Positions 18,909 through 27,513 of a stretch of DNA of 64,000 nucleotides are shown here, piece by piece. Position numbers and translations under genes: made by a program. The notes below the pieces were generated by a model, which was not told the origin of the DNA, did not search any database, and worked only from the letters and a program-made list of their open reading frames with translations. Source of the DNA: Arenimonas sp049195245. GTDB taxonomy: Bacteria > Pseudomonadota > Gammaproteobacteria > Xanthomonadales > Xanthomonadaceae. Position 1 is the stretch's first letter. Each line of letters begins with the position of its first letter. The DNA lies in NCBI RefSeq assembly GCF_049195245.1, contig NZ_JBMIRR010000027.1, positions 186,001-250,000 of the forward strand. The letters are read 5' to 3'.

Positions 18909-19075
18909 TGTCCTTTTGCCTGAGAGTTTTGGGCCGCAATCCCTGCAGTCCCATGCCCCTTCGGCGCCGGGTTGAACCGGTCTCTCCAGAGTTGCTCGCG
19001 CGGTACGGTTCCGGGTCCTGAGCGATTACGGGCGTTACGCCTTCGGCGCTGGCCTAGGCCAGCCTCTCCCGCACC
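18903..19075 (-). ncRNA. Tandem glycine riboswitch upstream of gcvP
   Basis: Read on the minus strand, two consecutive glycine aptamers are present. The first runs from GCGGGAGAGGCT through GCCGAAGGCGTAA to CGCTCAGGAC; the second from CTGGAGAGACC through GCCGAAGGGGCA to ACTCTCAGGCAAAAGGACAG. These are the conserved blocks of the glycine riboswitch. It is expected to switch gcvP on when glycine is high, matching its use in other proteobacteria. Confidence 0.93.
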
Positions 19076-19224
19076 ACGCATCGAGCGTTGGCATTCTACC
19101 CCAGGCGGGTGGCCCGGAGGCGGGGCCGTGGCATCGGACCTGCCGGTGGCGCCACTTATCGGCGGTCCGGAGCCGCGCTAGCATGGCCGGGCTTCACTCC
19201 GCCTACATCCCCGGGAGTCCCTGC

Positions 19225-19641
19225 ATGAATCCGACACCGAAGTGGTACCTGCCGGTCGCCGTCCTCGCCCTGCTCTGGAACTTGCTGGGCTGCGCCGCAT
19301 TCGCGATGGACCTGATGCTGACCCCCGACGTGGTCGCCACGCTGCCGGCCGACCAGCAGGCGCTGTATGCCGCCCGCCCGGCCTGGGCGCTGGTGGGGAC
19401 CGGGCTGGCGGTGGTTGGCGGCGCGCTGGGGTCGCTGGGCCTGGTGCTGAAGCGGGCCTGGGCCTGGCCGCTGCTGCTGCTGTCGCTGCTGGGACTGTTG
19501 CTTCAGGACGCGGCCCTGGTCGGGCTGACCGGCGAACTGCTGACGCCGGCGATCTGGGTCATGCAGGGCGCGGTGCTGGTGATCGCCCTCGGCCTGGTCT
19601 GGCTGGCGTGGGCCGCCCGCGCCCGGGGCTGGCTGCGCTGA
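19225..19641 (+). CDS. Four-helix membrane protein of unknown function
   Basis: This 138-residue protein has four predicted transmembrane helices, at about 7-27, 52-73, 77-97 and 104-126. A start at MNPTPKWYLP was chosen since the 14 upstream codons in the frame look like leader. No enzymatic motif is visible and I do not recognise the family. It is a single gene divergent from the gcvP riboswitch and convergent with phoU. Confidence 0.7.
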   Translation: MNPTPKWYLPVAVLALLWNLLGCAAFAMDLMLTPDVVATLPADQQALYAARPAWALVGTGLAVVGGALGSLGLVLKRAWAWPLLLLSLLGLLLQDAALVGLTGELLTPAIWVMQGAVLVIALGLVWLAWAARARGWLR

Positions 19642-19694
19642 AGAATGCTGCCGCCGCGTCCCGGGATGCCGGGAGCGGCGCCGCGTGGTCGGCC

Positions 19695-20384
19695 TTACTG
19701 GCTGGTCAGGTCGCGCTTCTCGCGCTCTTCGGCCGGCTGCTCGCCGTGCACCAGGAACCAGGTGTACTCGGCGATGTTGGTGGCATGGTCGCCGATCCGC
19801 TCGATGTTCTTGGCGATGAACAGCAGGTGGGTGCAGGCCGTGATCTGGCGCGGGTCCTCGGCCATGTAGGTCAGCAGCTCGCGGAACAGGCCGGTGTACT
19901 CGGCGTCGAGCTCGGCGTCGCGGCTGCGCACCGCCATCGCGCGGTCGGCGTCGCGGGCGCGGTAGGCGTCCAGCGATTCGCGCACCAGCGTATTGGCCAG
20001 CTTGGCCAGCGCGGGCAGGCCGCGGGCGGCCGAGACCGGGGCCGTCTGGTTGAGCACCGTCGAGCGCTTGGCGACATTGGCCGCGTAGTCGCCGATCCGC
20101 TCGATGTCGGACGAGATGCGCAGCGCCGCGTAGACCTCGCGCAGGTCGCGGGCCATCGGCTGGCGCAGGGCCAGCAGGCGCAGCACGTCATGGCTGACCT
20201 CGTGTTCCAGGGCGTCGATGGCGTCGTCGTTGGCCACCACCCGCATCGCGGCCTGGCTGTCGCGACGCTGCAGCACGTCGATGGCGGCGTCGAGCTGGCT
20301 GATGGCCAGCTCGCCCATGCGGCGGATTTCGCCGTCCAGGCGCGTGAGCTCGCTGTCGTAGCTCTTGACGATGTGGTCGTTCAT
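19695..20384 (-). CDS. phoU: Phosphate signalling protein PhoU
   Basis: The 229-residue protein forms two three-helix bundles, each with the characteristic E/DxxxD metal motif: SSDIERIGDYAANVAKR near 90 and AKNIERIGDHATNIAEY near 190. PhoU relays the state of the Pst transporter to the PhoR kinase and limits phosphate uptake. The start MNDHIVKSYD was preferred over an ATG four codons earlier. It is the last gene of the pstSCAB-phoU operon, 19 bases after pstB. Confidence 0.96.
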   Translation of the reverse strand: MNDHIVKSYDSELTRLDGEIRRMGELAISQLDAAIDVLQRRDSQAAMRVVANDDAIDALEHEVSHDVLRLLALRQPMARDLREVYAALRISSDIERIGDYAANVAKRSTVLNQTAPVSAARGLPALAKLANTLVRESLDAYRARDADRAMAVRSRDAELDAEYTGLFRELLTYMAEDPRQITACTHLLFIAKNIERIGDHATNIAEYTWFLVHGEQPAEEREKRDLTSQ

Positions 20385-20403
20385 TGGGGGCGTCATCCTG
20401 TGC

Positions 20404-21219
20404 TCAGCCGAAACGGCCGGTGATGTAGTCTTCGGTCTGCTGCTTGGTCGGCTTGGTGAAGATGGTGGACGTGACGCCGTGTTCGACCAGCTCGCCCAGG
20501 TACATGAAGGCGGTGTAGTCCGAGCAACGCGCCGCCTGCTGCATGTTGTGGGTCACGATCAGGATCGTGAACTGCTGCTTGAGCTCGGAGATCAGCTGCT
20601 CGATCTTGCCGGTGGCGATCGGGTCCAGCGCCGAGGTCGGCTCGTCGAACAGGATCACCTGCGGCTTGAGCGCCACCGCGCGGGCAATGCAAAGGCGCTG
20701 CTGCTGGCCGCCGGACAGGCCCAGGGCGCTCTGCTTGAGCTTGTCCTTGACCTCGCCCCACAGCGCCGCCTGGTTCAGCGCTTCTTCCACCCGCACGTCC
20801 ATCTCGGCGCGCGAGAGCTTCTCGTAGTGGCCGATGCCGTAGGCGATGTTGTCGTAGATCGACATCGGGAACGGCACCGGCTTCTGGAACACCATGCCGA
20901 CCTTGCTGCGCAGCTTGTTGAGCGGGTACTTGGGGTCGAGGATGTTCTCGCCGTCCAGCAGCACCTGGCCGCTGGCGCTCTGGCCGGGGTAGATCGAGTA
21001 GATGCGGTTGAAGATGCGCAGCAGGGTCGACTTGCCGCAGCCGGACGGCCCGATCAGCGAGGTCACGCGCTTTTCCGGCACATCCAGGTTGATGTCCTTG
21101 AGCGCGGTGAAGTCACCGTACTTGAAGGCCAGGTTGCGCGCCGACAGCTTGGCGCTGCGCGGGGCCAGCTCGGCCGCGGCCGGCACGGCGGTGGAAAAGG
21201 CGATCGAGACGTCAGTCAT
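20404..21219 (-). CDS. pstB: Phosphate ABC transporter ATP-binding protein
   Basis: The 271-residue ABC ATPase energises phosphate import. Walker A is GPSGCGKST (K63), the signature motif LSGGQQQRL and Walker B VILFDEPTSALDP. The N-terminal 25 residues form a family-typical extension. It overlaps pstA by eight bases, so the two are translationally coupled. Confidence 0.98.
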   Translation of the reverse strand: MTDVSIAFSTAVPAAAELAPRSAKLSARNLAFKYGDFTALKDINLDVPEKRVTSLIGPSGCGKSTLLRIFNRIYSIYPGQSASGQVLLDGENILDPKYPLNKLRSKVGMVFQKPVPFPMSIYDNIAYGIGHYEKLSRAEMDVRVEEALNQAALWGEVKDKLKQSALGLSGGQQQRLCIARAVALKPQVILFDEPTSALDPIATGKIEQLISELKQQFTILIVTHNMQQAARCSDYTAFMYLGELVEHGVTSTIFTKPTKQQTEDYITGRFG

Positions 21220-22075
21220 GGCTCATCTTCTTGCGAAGCAGGAAAAAGCGGGCGGTGAGGCTGACGATCAGCACGAACACCGTGATCAGGAAGGCGCCGG
21301 CCCAGGCCAGCTGGTTCCAGTACTCGAAGGGGCTCAGGGCGAACTGGAAGATGGTGACCGGCAGGTTGGGCACCGCCTGGGTCAGGTCCATGTTCCAGTA
21401 CTGGTTGTTGAAGGCGGTGAACAGCAGCGGTGCGGTTTCGCCGCTGATGCGCGCCAGCGCCAGCAGTACGCCGGTGAGGATGCCCGGCGCGGCCGCGCGG
21501 TAGAGGATCTGCGTGGTGACCTTCCACTGCGGGATGCCCAGCGACAGCGCCGCCTCGCGCATCTGGGTCGGCACCAGCTGCAGCATCTCGTCGGTGGTGC
21601 GCACCACCACCGGCAGCACGATGAAGGCCAGCGCGATGGCGCCGGCGAAACCCGAGAAGCCGCCGGTAGTCCGCACCACCAGCGTGTAGACGAACAGGCC
21701 CAGCACGATCGACGGCGCCGACAGCAGGATGTCGTTGACGAAGCGGATGACCTCGCCCAGGCGGCGGTGGTTGACGTACTCGGCCAGGAAGGTGCCGGCG
21801 GCCACGCCGATCGGCGCGCCCATCAGCACGGCCAGGCCGCTGATCAGCAGGCTGCCGGCGATGGCGTTGAGCAGGCCACCGGTGGCCTGGCCCGGCGGCG
21901 GCGTCATCTCGGTGAACAGCTGCAGGCTCATCGCGTCCACGCCCTTGGTGAACGTGGTCCACAGGATCCACACCAGCCAGAACATGCCGAACAGCGCGGC
22001 GAAGCCGGAAAGCACGAGGGACACGCCATTGACGACGCGGCGGCGCAGGAACAGGCGGTCGGCGACGGTGGCCAT
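21212..22075 (-). CDS. pstA: Phosphate ABC transporter permease PstA
   Basis: The 287-residue permease has six hydrophobic helices and the EAA coupling loop EAALSLGIPQWKVTTQILYRAAAPGI, which docks on PstB. With PstC it forms the channel for phosphate. It starts at an ATG overlapping the pstC stop (ATGA) and ends overlapping pstB. Confidence 0.96.
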   Translation of the reverse strand: MATVADRLFLRRRVVNGVSLVLSGFAALFGMFWLVWILWTTFTKGVDAMSLQLFTEMTPPPGQATGGLLNAIAGSLLISGLAVLMGAPIGVAAGTFLAEYVNHRRLGEVIRFVNDILLSAPSIVLGLFVYTLVVRTTGGFSGFAGAIALAFIVLPVVVRTTDEMLQLVPTQMREAALSLGIPQWKVTTQILYRAAAPGILTGVLLALARISGETAPLLFTAFNNQYWNMDLTQAVPNLPVTIFQFALSPFEYWNQLAWAGAFLITVFVLIVSLTARFFLLRKKMSHD

Positions 22076-23040
22076 CACTTGCCCTCCCGCTTCTTGAGCT
22101 GCATCAGCATCAGCTTGGCGATCGACAGCACGATGAAGGTGACCACGAACAGCAGGAAGCCCAGCGCCAGCAGCGCCGACTGGTACATCGGGGTCGTGGC
22201 CTCCGCGAACTCGTTGGCCACGCTGGCGGCGATGGAATTGCCCGGCTCCAGCAGCGAGGCGCTGATGCGATGGGCATTGCCCAGCACGAAGGTGACCGCC
22301 ATGGTTTCGCCCAGGGCGCGGCCCATGCCCAGGAAGATGCCGCCGATCACCGCCGAGCGGGTGTAGGGCAGCACGATGTCCCAGGCCACCTCGGTGGTGG
22401 TCGAGCCCAGCGCGTAGGCCGATTCCTTGAGCCGGGTAGGCACGGTAAGGAAGACCTCGCGCATCACCGAGGAGATGAAGGGGATGACCATGATCGCCAG
22501 CACGATGCCGGCGGTGAGCATGCCGATACCCAGCGGCGGGCCGCGGAACAGGGCACCCAGCACCGGCCAGGTGCCCAGGTTCTCGTCCACCCAGGGGTAG
22601 ACGTGGTTGCCCAGCAGCGGCGCCAGCACGAACAGGCCCCACATGCCGTAGATGATGGACGGGATGCCCGCCAGCAGTTCGATCGCCGAGCCCAGCGGCT
22701 GCCGCAGCCAGACCGGGGCGACCTCGGTGAGGAACAGGGCGATGCCGAAGCTGACCGGCACCGCGATGATCATTGCGATGGCCGTGGTGACCAGGGTGCC
22801 GTAGATGGCGACCAGGGCGCCGTACTGCTCGGTCACCGGATTCCACTCGGTGGACGTCAGGAAGCCCCAGCCGAATTCCGAGAAGGCCTCGCGTCCGCCC
22901 CAGTACATCGAGAACGCCGCCAGGAACAGGGTGATGAGCACGAACCAGCCGGCGACGGCGACGATGTTGCGGAACAGCCAGTCGCCGATGCCGTCGAGGA
23001 ATCGGGGTGCGGGGTCGTTCGCGGCGGCAGGAGCTTGCAT
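22075..23040 (-). CDS. pstC: Phosphate ABC transporter permease PstC
   Basis: The 321-residue permease has six helices and a coupling loop around KESAYALGSTTTEVAWDIVLPY, followed by GRALGETMAVTFVLGN, typical of PstC. The long loop between helices 1 and 2 carries the family segment FLTSTEWNPVTEQYGAL. The start MQAPAAAND was chosen because the frame before it overlaps the intergenic hairpin region. Confidence 0.96.
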   Translation of the reverse strand: MQAPAAANDPAPRFLDGIGDWLFRNIVAVAGWFVLITLFLAAFSMYWGGREAFSEFGWGFLTSTEWNPVTEQYGALVAIYGTLVTTAIAMIIAVPVSFGIALFLTEVAPVWLRQPLGSAIELLAGIPSIIYGMWGLFVLAPLLGNHVYPWVDENLGTWPVLGALFRGPPLGIGMLTAGIVLAIMVIPFISSVMREVFLTVPTRLKESAYALGSTTTEVAWDIVLPYTRSAVIGGIFLGMGRALGETMAVTFVLGNAHRISASLLEPGNSIAASVANEFAEATTPMYQSALLALGFLLFVVTFIVLSIAKLMLMQLKKREGK

Positions 23041-23084
23041 TCGAGGCCCAGGGTTAGGTGTGGCGCGTGCGGGGTCCGGAAACA

Positions 23085-23112
23085 ACCGCGCGCGCCGGAG
23101 GGCGCGCGCGGT
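23085..23112 (-). terminator. GC-rich hairpin between pstS and pstC
   Basis: A perfect 12-bp stem (ACCGCGCGCGCC and its complement) with a four-base loop lies 15 bases after the pstS stop; on the minus strand it is followed by TGTTT. This is too weak a U-tract for full termination. Such a structure could protect pstS mRNA and partially block read-through, giving more binding protein than permease. Confidence 0.6.
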
Positions 23113-23127
23113 CGGTGCAGCAGGCGA

Positions 23128-24150
23128 TTACTTGGCGACCTGGGTCCAGTAGGTCTTGATCTGGGCAACCAGCTCGTCCGGCAGCGGCACGTAGCCCAGC
23201 TCCGTGGCGGCGGCGTCGCCGTTGGCATAGACCCAGGTGAAGAACTCGAGGGCCTGCTTGGAGCTCTCGGGGTTCTTCGGGGTCTTGTGCATCAGGATGA
23301 AGTTGGTGGCCGAGATCGGGTACGCGTCGGCACCCGGGGCATCGGTGATCACCAGCGAAAAGTCCTTGGCGCCGGCCCAGTCGGCGCTGGCGGCGGCCGC
23401 GGCGATGGACTCGTTGCTCGGGACGATGAAGTTGCCGGCCCGGTTGCGCACCGCGGCGTAGTTGAGCTTGTTCACCAGCGCATAGGACAGCTCGACGTAG
23501 CCGATGGCGCCCTTGATCTGCTTGGTGTACGCGGCCACGCCCTCGTTGCCCTTGCCGCCCACGCCGGTCGGCCAGCGCACGGAGGTGCCTTCACCGACCT
23601 TCTCGCGCCACTCGACGCTGACCTTGGAGAGGTAGTTGACGAAGTTGAAGGTGGTGCCCGAACCGTCGGAGCGGTGCACAACGGTGATGCGCAGGTCCGG
23701 CAGCGGCACGCCCGGGTTGACCGCGGCGATCACCGGATCGTTCCAGTTCTTGATCTTGCCCAGGAAGATGTCGGCCAGGATCGGGCCGGTGAAGCGCATC
23801 TTGCCCATTTCCAGGCCCGGGATGTTGACCACCGGCACGATGCCGCCGGAGACCGACGGGAACTGGTACAGGCCGCTGGCGGCCAGGTCATCGGCCTTGA
23901 GCGGGGCGTCGGACGAACCGAAGTCCACCGTGGCCGCCTTGATCTGGGCGATGCCGCCACCCGAACCGATGGACTGGTAGTTCACCCGGTGCTGGGTGGC
24001 AGCGTTGTAGTCGGCCGACCACTTGGACATGGCCGGGAACACGAAGGAGGCGCCGGCGCCGGTGATTTCGGCGGCCTGGGCGTTTGCGCCAAGCACGCCG
24101 GCGATGGCGAGCACGGCGATGCGGGACTGGGTCTTGATCGAACTGAACAC
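23128..24150 (-). CDS. pstS: Periplasmic phosphate-binding protein PstS
   Basis: The 340-residue protein has a Sec signal peptide (about 1-27, cleaved near NAQAA) and mature start EITGAGASFVFPAMSKW. Phosphate-contacting segments are GAGASF, SSDAPL and RSDGSGTT. It delivers inorganic phosphate to PstCA. The start codon is GTG, supported by AAGGAG eight bases upstream. It leads the operon, with a Pho-box-like repeat about 80-100 bases upstream. Confidence 0.97.
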   Translation of the reverse strand: MFSSIKTQSRIAVLAIAGVLGANAQAAEITGAGASFVFPAMSKWSADYNAATQHRVNYQSIGSGGGIAQIKAATVDFGSSDAPLKADDLAASGLYQFPSVSGGIVPVVNIPGLEMGKMRFTGPILADIFLGKIKNWNDPVIAAVNPGVPLPDLRITVVHRSDGSGTTFNFVNYLSKVSVEWREKVGEGTSVRWPTGVGGKGNEGVAAYTKQIKGAIGYVELSYALVNKLNYAAVRNRAGNFIVPSNESIAAAAASADWAGAKDFSLVITDAPGADAYPISATNFILMHKTPKNPESSKQALEFFTWVYANGDAAATELGYVPLPDELVAQIKTYWTQVAK

Positions 24151-24231
24151 GGTCGACTCCTTGGAGTGAGGGTGCCGGCCGGGACCGCGGGGGAGGAGGC
24201 GGTCCGGCCGGCAGGACTATGATTTATGACG

Positions 24232-24253
24232 AATGTGACAGCGCGGTTACATT
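24232..24253 (-). promoter_or_regulatory. Pho-box-like PhoB site upstream of pstS
   Basis: On the minus strand TGTAACCGCGC is followed by TGTCACATTCG, two TGTMAC-type heptad starts exactly 11 bases apart, and then by GTCATAAAT. The 11-base phase is that of PhoB half-sites, and it lies in front of the pst operon as expected. Confidence 0.6.
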
Positions 24254-24272
24254 CCGGCGCAGGGGCCGGCAG

Positions 24273-24295
24273 GGCGCCCCGGTTGCCGGGGCGCC
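24273..24295 (-). terminator. Hairpin downstream of the phosphate porin gene
   Basis: A perfect 10-bp stem (GGCGCCCCGG / CCGGGGCGCC) with a three-base loop starts 14 bases after the porin stop codon. It has no U-tract, so it is a 3'-end stabiliser or a Rho-assisted terminator insulating the pst promoter region. Confidence 0.5.
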
Positions 24296-24308
24296 GTTCA
24301 TGCGGGGC

Positions 24309-25457
24309 TTACCAGTAGAACTGGGCGCGCAGCTCGAAGATGTTCGGGCTCTGGTCCAGGCCCTGGCGGTCGGCGTCCACCATCACGTAGTTGGCCGAGA
24401 ACTTGTAGTTCGAGCGCCAGTACCAGTTCACGCCCACGGTCCAGTTGTCCTCGGTGCCGCCGCGGACCAGGCCGTCGTTGAGGTCCACGGTGTCGTAGCG
24501 CAGGCCCACCTGCCACATGCCCGAGGCCGGATCGTCCGGCAGGCCGGTGGTGATGACGCCGTTGCGGTAGCCCCAGGTCTCGCCCGTGACGTTCCAGACG
24601 CCGTAGACGTACCAGCTGTCGCCGCTGAAGTCGGGATTGAGGTCGCGGCTGATGTCCGAGGTCATGTACTCGGCCTGCACCTTCACCGGGCCGTTGACGT
24701 AGGCGGCTTCGAAGCCGGTGGTGGCGATGCGGTCGGCGTCGGCGAAGTTGCCGGTGTCCACCAGGCGGGCGGTGGCCAGGTCGGCATCGGGGCGCACGCG
24801 GAAGCGGGCCGACGCATTGCCGTTGGCGTCCTCGGCCTCGAAGTCGTTGTACGACAGGCCCAGGTGCAGGAAGTTGCCCGATTCGTTGATCGGGGCGAAG
24901 TAGCCGCGCACGCCGTAGCCCGGGCCCTGGGCCAGGTTGCGGGTCAGCTCGTCGCCGTAGGCGCTGCCGGTGATGCCCCAGTTGGTCTGCAGGTAGGCCA
25001 GCTGCACGCCCATGCGGCGGGCGACGCCCTGCAGGTTGGTGGTCATGGCCTTGGAGATGAAGTCGTTGTTCTTGGTGCTCGACAGTTCTTCCAGGCTGTT
25101 GGGCTGCTTGTACTGGCCCACGGTCAGGAAGGTCTGGGCGTTGAAGCGGTACTGCACGTTGGTGTCGAGGAACTTGTCGGCCTTGGCGTCGTAGCCGACC
25201 ACCCAGTTCCAGTTGCCCGGGCCCTTGCCCTTGAGCACGATCTCGGCGCGGCGCAGCTCGAACTCGGTGTCGTCGCCGTTGATGGAGACGCCGTTGAGGT
25301 CGGTGATGTCGTTGTCGAACCAGTTGCCGTCCATCTGGATCAGGCCCTCGAAGGACACTTCGGAGCCGCCGATGACGTCGATGGTGATCTCGGCGAAGGC
25401 CGGGGTGGAGAGCGCGGCCAGGACGGCGGCGGCGAGCAGCTTGGGAGCGAGTTTCAT
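24309..25457 (-). CDS. OprO/OprP-type (poly)phosphate-selective outer-membrane porin
   Basis: The 382-residue outer-membrane protein has a signal peptide (cleaved near TPAFA, residue ~21) and a beta-barrel composition with alternating aromatic strands, ending in ELRAQFYW as OMP C-termini do. Motifs such as FELRRAEIVLKGKGPGNWNWVVGYDAKADKFLD and GQYKQPNSLEELSS belong to the OprO/OprP family of trimeric phosphate or pyrophosphate channels. It has its own Pho-box-like upstream region and sits ahead of pstS, so it probably supplies phosphate to the Pst system under starvation. Confidence 0.93.
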   Translation of the reverse strand: MKLAPKLLAAAVLAALSTPAFAEITIDVIGGSEVSFEGLIQMDGNWFDNDITDLNGVSINGDDTEFELRRAEIVLKGKGPGNWNWVVGYDAKADKFLDTNVQYRFNAQTFLTVGQYKQPNSLEELSSTKNNDFISKAMTTNLQGVARRMGVQLAYLQTNWGITGSAYGDELTRNLAQGPGYGVRGYFAPINESGNFLHLGLSYNDFEAEDANGNASARFRVRPDADLATARLVDTGNFADADRIATTGFEAAYVNGPVKVQAEYMTSDISRDLNPDFSGDSWYVYGVWNVTGETWGYRNGVITTGLPDDPASGMWQVGLRYDTVDLNDGLVRGGTEDNWTVGVNWYWRSNYKFSANYVMVDADRQGLDQSPNIFELRAQFYW

Positions 25458-25526
25458 GGGGAATCCCTGCGACGTGGGAGTAAGGGGAGGAGGCCGGCGC
25501 AGGTTAGGGTGTGAAGGTTTCGTTAT

Positions 25527-25552
25527 TGTGACAGACAGTGACATATGACAGT
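25527..25552 (-). promoter_or_regulatory. Pho-box-like cluster upstream of the porin
   Basis: Within 26 bases the minus strand has CTGTCATATGTCACTGTCTGTCACA, three TGTCA copies and one TGTC, matching the PhoB half-site core. The spacing is not a clean 11-base phase, so the exact half-sites are uncertain. It lies about 70 bases before the porin start. Confidence 0.55.
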
Positions 25553-25571
25553 CCTCCCGCACGCCTTGCCT

Positions 25572-26207
25572 TCACTCCGTCGTCTTGTCGCGGTAGCGGC
25601 ACAGGTCGCGGATGACACATTTGGGGCACTCGGGCCGGCGCGCCTTGCAGACGTAGCGTCCGTGAAGGATCAGCCAATGGTGGGCATCGCGCCGGTACTC
25701 GGCCGGCACGGCCTTGAGCAGCTTGTCCTCGACCGCGCGCACGGTCTTGCCGGGGGCCAGGCCGGTGCGGTTGGCGACGCGAAAGATGTGGGTGTCCACT
25801 GCGATGGTGGGTTCGCCGAAGGCCGTATTGAGCACCACGTTCGCGGTCTTGCGGCCGACGCCGGGCAGGGCTTCGAGCGCATCGCGGTCACGCGGCACTT
25901 CACCGCCGTGCGCGTCCACCAGCTGGCGCGCGGCGGCAATGACGTTGGCGGCCTTGGTGTTGAACAGCCCCAGCGAAGCGATGTGGCGCTTGAGCGCGGC
26001 TTCGCCCAGGTCCAGCATCTGCTGCGGCGTGTTGGCCTCCGCGAACAGCCGTCGCGTGGCCTTGTTCACGCCCACGTCGGTGGATTGCGCCGACAGCGCC
26101 ACGGCCACCAGCAGTTCATATGGCGTGCTGTATTCGAGTTCGGTGGTGGGGTGCGGGTTGAGTTCGGCCAGGCGGGCGAACAGTTCGCGGCGCTGGTCGG
26201 CCTTCAT
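25572..26207 (-). CDS. nth: Endonuclease III
   Basis: The 211-residue DNA glycosylase/AP lyase removes oxidised pyrimidines. The helix-hairpin-helix and catalytic lysine are in LPGVGRKTANVV, the catalytic aspartate in IAVDTHIFRV, and the C-terminal [4Fe-4S] cluster is C-X6-C-X2-C-X5-C. It overlaps rsxE by ATGA, the usual rsx-nth arrangement in gammaproteobacteria. Confidence 0.98.
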   Translation of the reverse strand: MKADQRRELFARLAELNPHPTTELEYSTPYELLVAVALSAQSTDVGVNKATRRLFAEANTPQQMLDLGEAALKRHIASLGLFNTKAANVIAAARQLVDAHGGEVPRDRDALEALPGVGRKTANVVLNTAFGEPTIAVDTHIFRVANRTGLAPGKTVRAVEDKLLKAVPAEYRRDAHHWLILHGRYVCKARRPECPKCVIRDLCRYRDKTTE

Positions 26208-26848
26208 GCGACGGTGCGCCCCGCGCGGAGCCGCCAGCCCTGCCGCATCGCCACCAGCGTCGCCAGCACCAGGAAGGCGCCGGTCGGCAGCACGGCAATC
26301 AGGAAGCCCGGATAGCCCGGCACCGACAGCTCCAGGCCGGGCAGGCCCAGCAGCCGGCCGGCGCCTGCGAACAGGCTGCCTTCGCCGACCGCTTCGCGCA
26401 CCGTGCCGATCAGCAGGATCACCCAGAGGAAGCCCAGGCCCACCGCGAAGCCGTCCAGCGCCGCGCGCGCCGGGTCGTGCCGCGAGGCAAAGGCTTCGGC
26501 GCGGCCCATCAGCGCGCAGTTGGTCACGATCAGCGGAATGAACAGGCCGAGCACGGCGTGCAGTTCCGGCAGGAAGGCGCGCAGGCCCAGCTCGATCGAG
26601 GTGACCACGGCGGCGATGACGAGGATGAAGGCCGGGATGCGCACGTCGCGGCGCGTGAGCCGCCGTATTGTCGCGACCGCGGCGTTGGTTAGCGTGAGGG
26701 CCAGCAGCGTGGCCAGGCCCAGGCCCAGCGCATTGACGGCGTTGTTGCTTACCGCCAGCAGCGGGCACAAGCCCAGCAGCTGCACCAGGCCGGTGTTGCC
26801 GCTGGACAGGCCGTACTCAAGGATGGCGCGCGGACTCGGGGCGGTCAT
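26204..26848 (-). CDS. rsxE: Electron transport complex subunit RsxE/RnfE
   Basis: The 214-residue membrane subunit has about six helices and the conserved segments LLGLCPLLAVSN and IVTNCALMGRAEAFA. RnfA and RnfE face each other in the Rnf complex, and the cysteines in LCPLLA and NCALMG help bind a shared [2Fe-2S] cluster. It overlaps both neighbours by four bases. Confidence 0.95.
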   Translation of the reverse strand: MTAPSPRAILEYGLSSGNTGLVQLLGLCPLLAVSNNAVNALGLGLATLLALTLTNAAVATIRRLTRRDVRIPAFILVIAAVVTSIELGLRAFLPELHAVLGLFIPLIVTNCALMGRAEAFASRHDPARAALDGFAVGLGFLWVILLIGTVREAVGEGSLFAGAGRLLGLPGLELSVPGYPGFLIAVLPTGAFLVLATLVAMRQGWRLRAGRTVA

Positions 26849-27513
26849 GGCGGGGCAGCGTCGGGGGCCGTCTGGAGGGAAAGTGTAGCGCCGGCCTCCG
26901 CCGTGCGGAGTGCGTCGCCGTGGCGCGCGACGAACTCCAGGCCGCGCCGCACGGCCGCCACCACCGCGCGCGGCGTCACGGTCGCGCCGGAGAACTGGTC
27001 GAAGTCGCCGCCGTCGCGCCGCACGGCCCAGCGCGGCGCGGGCGGATCCTGCAGCGAACGCCCGGTGAAGCGCGTGATCCAGTCGCTGCGCCCGGCCTCG
27101 ATGTCGTCGCCCAGACCGGGCGTTTCCTGGTGGCCGGTGACGCGCACGCCCAGCACGCGTCCCTCGCGATCCACCGCCATCAGCAGGCGGATCGGCCCGG
27201 CGTAGCCGTCGGGTGCGGTGAGTTCCAGCACCAGGGCGCTGTGCTGTCCGCGCAGCCGCGCGCGATGGACCCTGGCCGAGGCCTGGCCCAGCCACGCCGG
27301 TGCCTGCACGGTGACGGCATCGGTCACCGGATCATTGTCGTGCGATGCCGGCGGAAGCACGATCTGCAGCGCCTCGCGCTGGCTGCGAAGTTCGGACTCG
27401 GCGATGCGGCCGCGGGTGAGCAGGTGGGTGCCGGCCAGCAGCGCGGTGGCAAGCAGGGCCGCCAGCGCCAGCTGTGCGCCGGCCCGCAGCGATTCGCGCG
27501 CGGCCTCGCTCAT
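26845..27513 (-). CDS. rsxG: Electron transport complex subunit RsxG/RnfG
   Basis: The 222-residue protein has one N-terminal membrane helix (about 10-30) and a periplasmic FMN-binding domain. FMN is covalently attached to a threonine in DQFSGATVT near residue 175. The segment HQETPGLGDDIE is typical. It accepts electrons from RnfD and passes them through the complex. Confidence 0.95.
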   Translation of the reverse strand: MSEAARESLRAGAQLALAALLATALLAGTHLLTRGRIAESELRSQREALQIVLPPASHDNDPVTDAVTVQAPAWLGQASARVHRARLRGQHSALVLELTAPDGYAGPIRLLMAVDREGRVLGVRVTGHQETPGLGDDIEAGRSDWITRFTGRSLQDPPAPRWAVRRDGGDFDQFSGATVTPRAVVAAVRRGLEFVARHGDALRTAEAGATLSLQTAPDAAPP

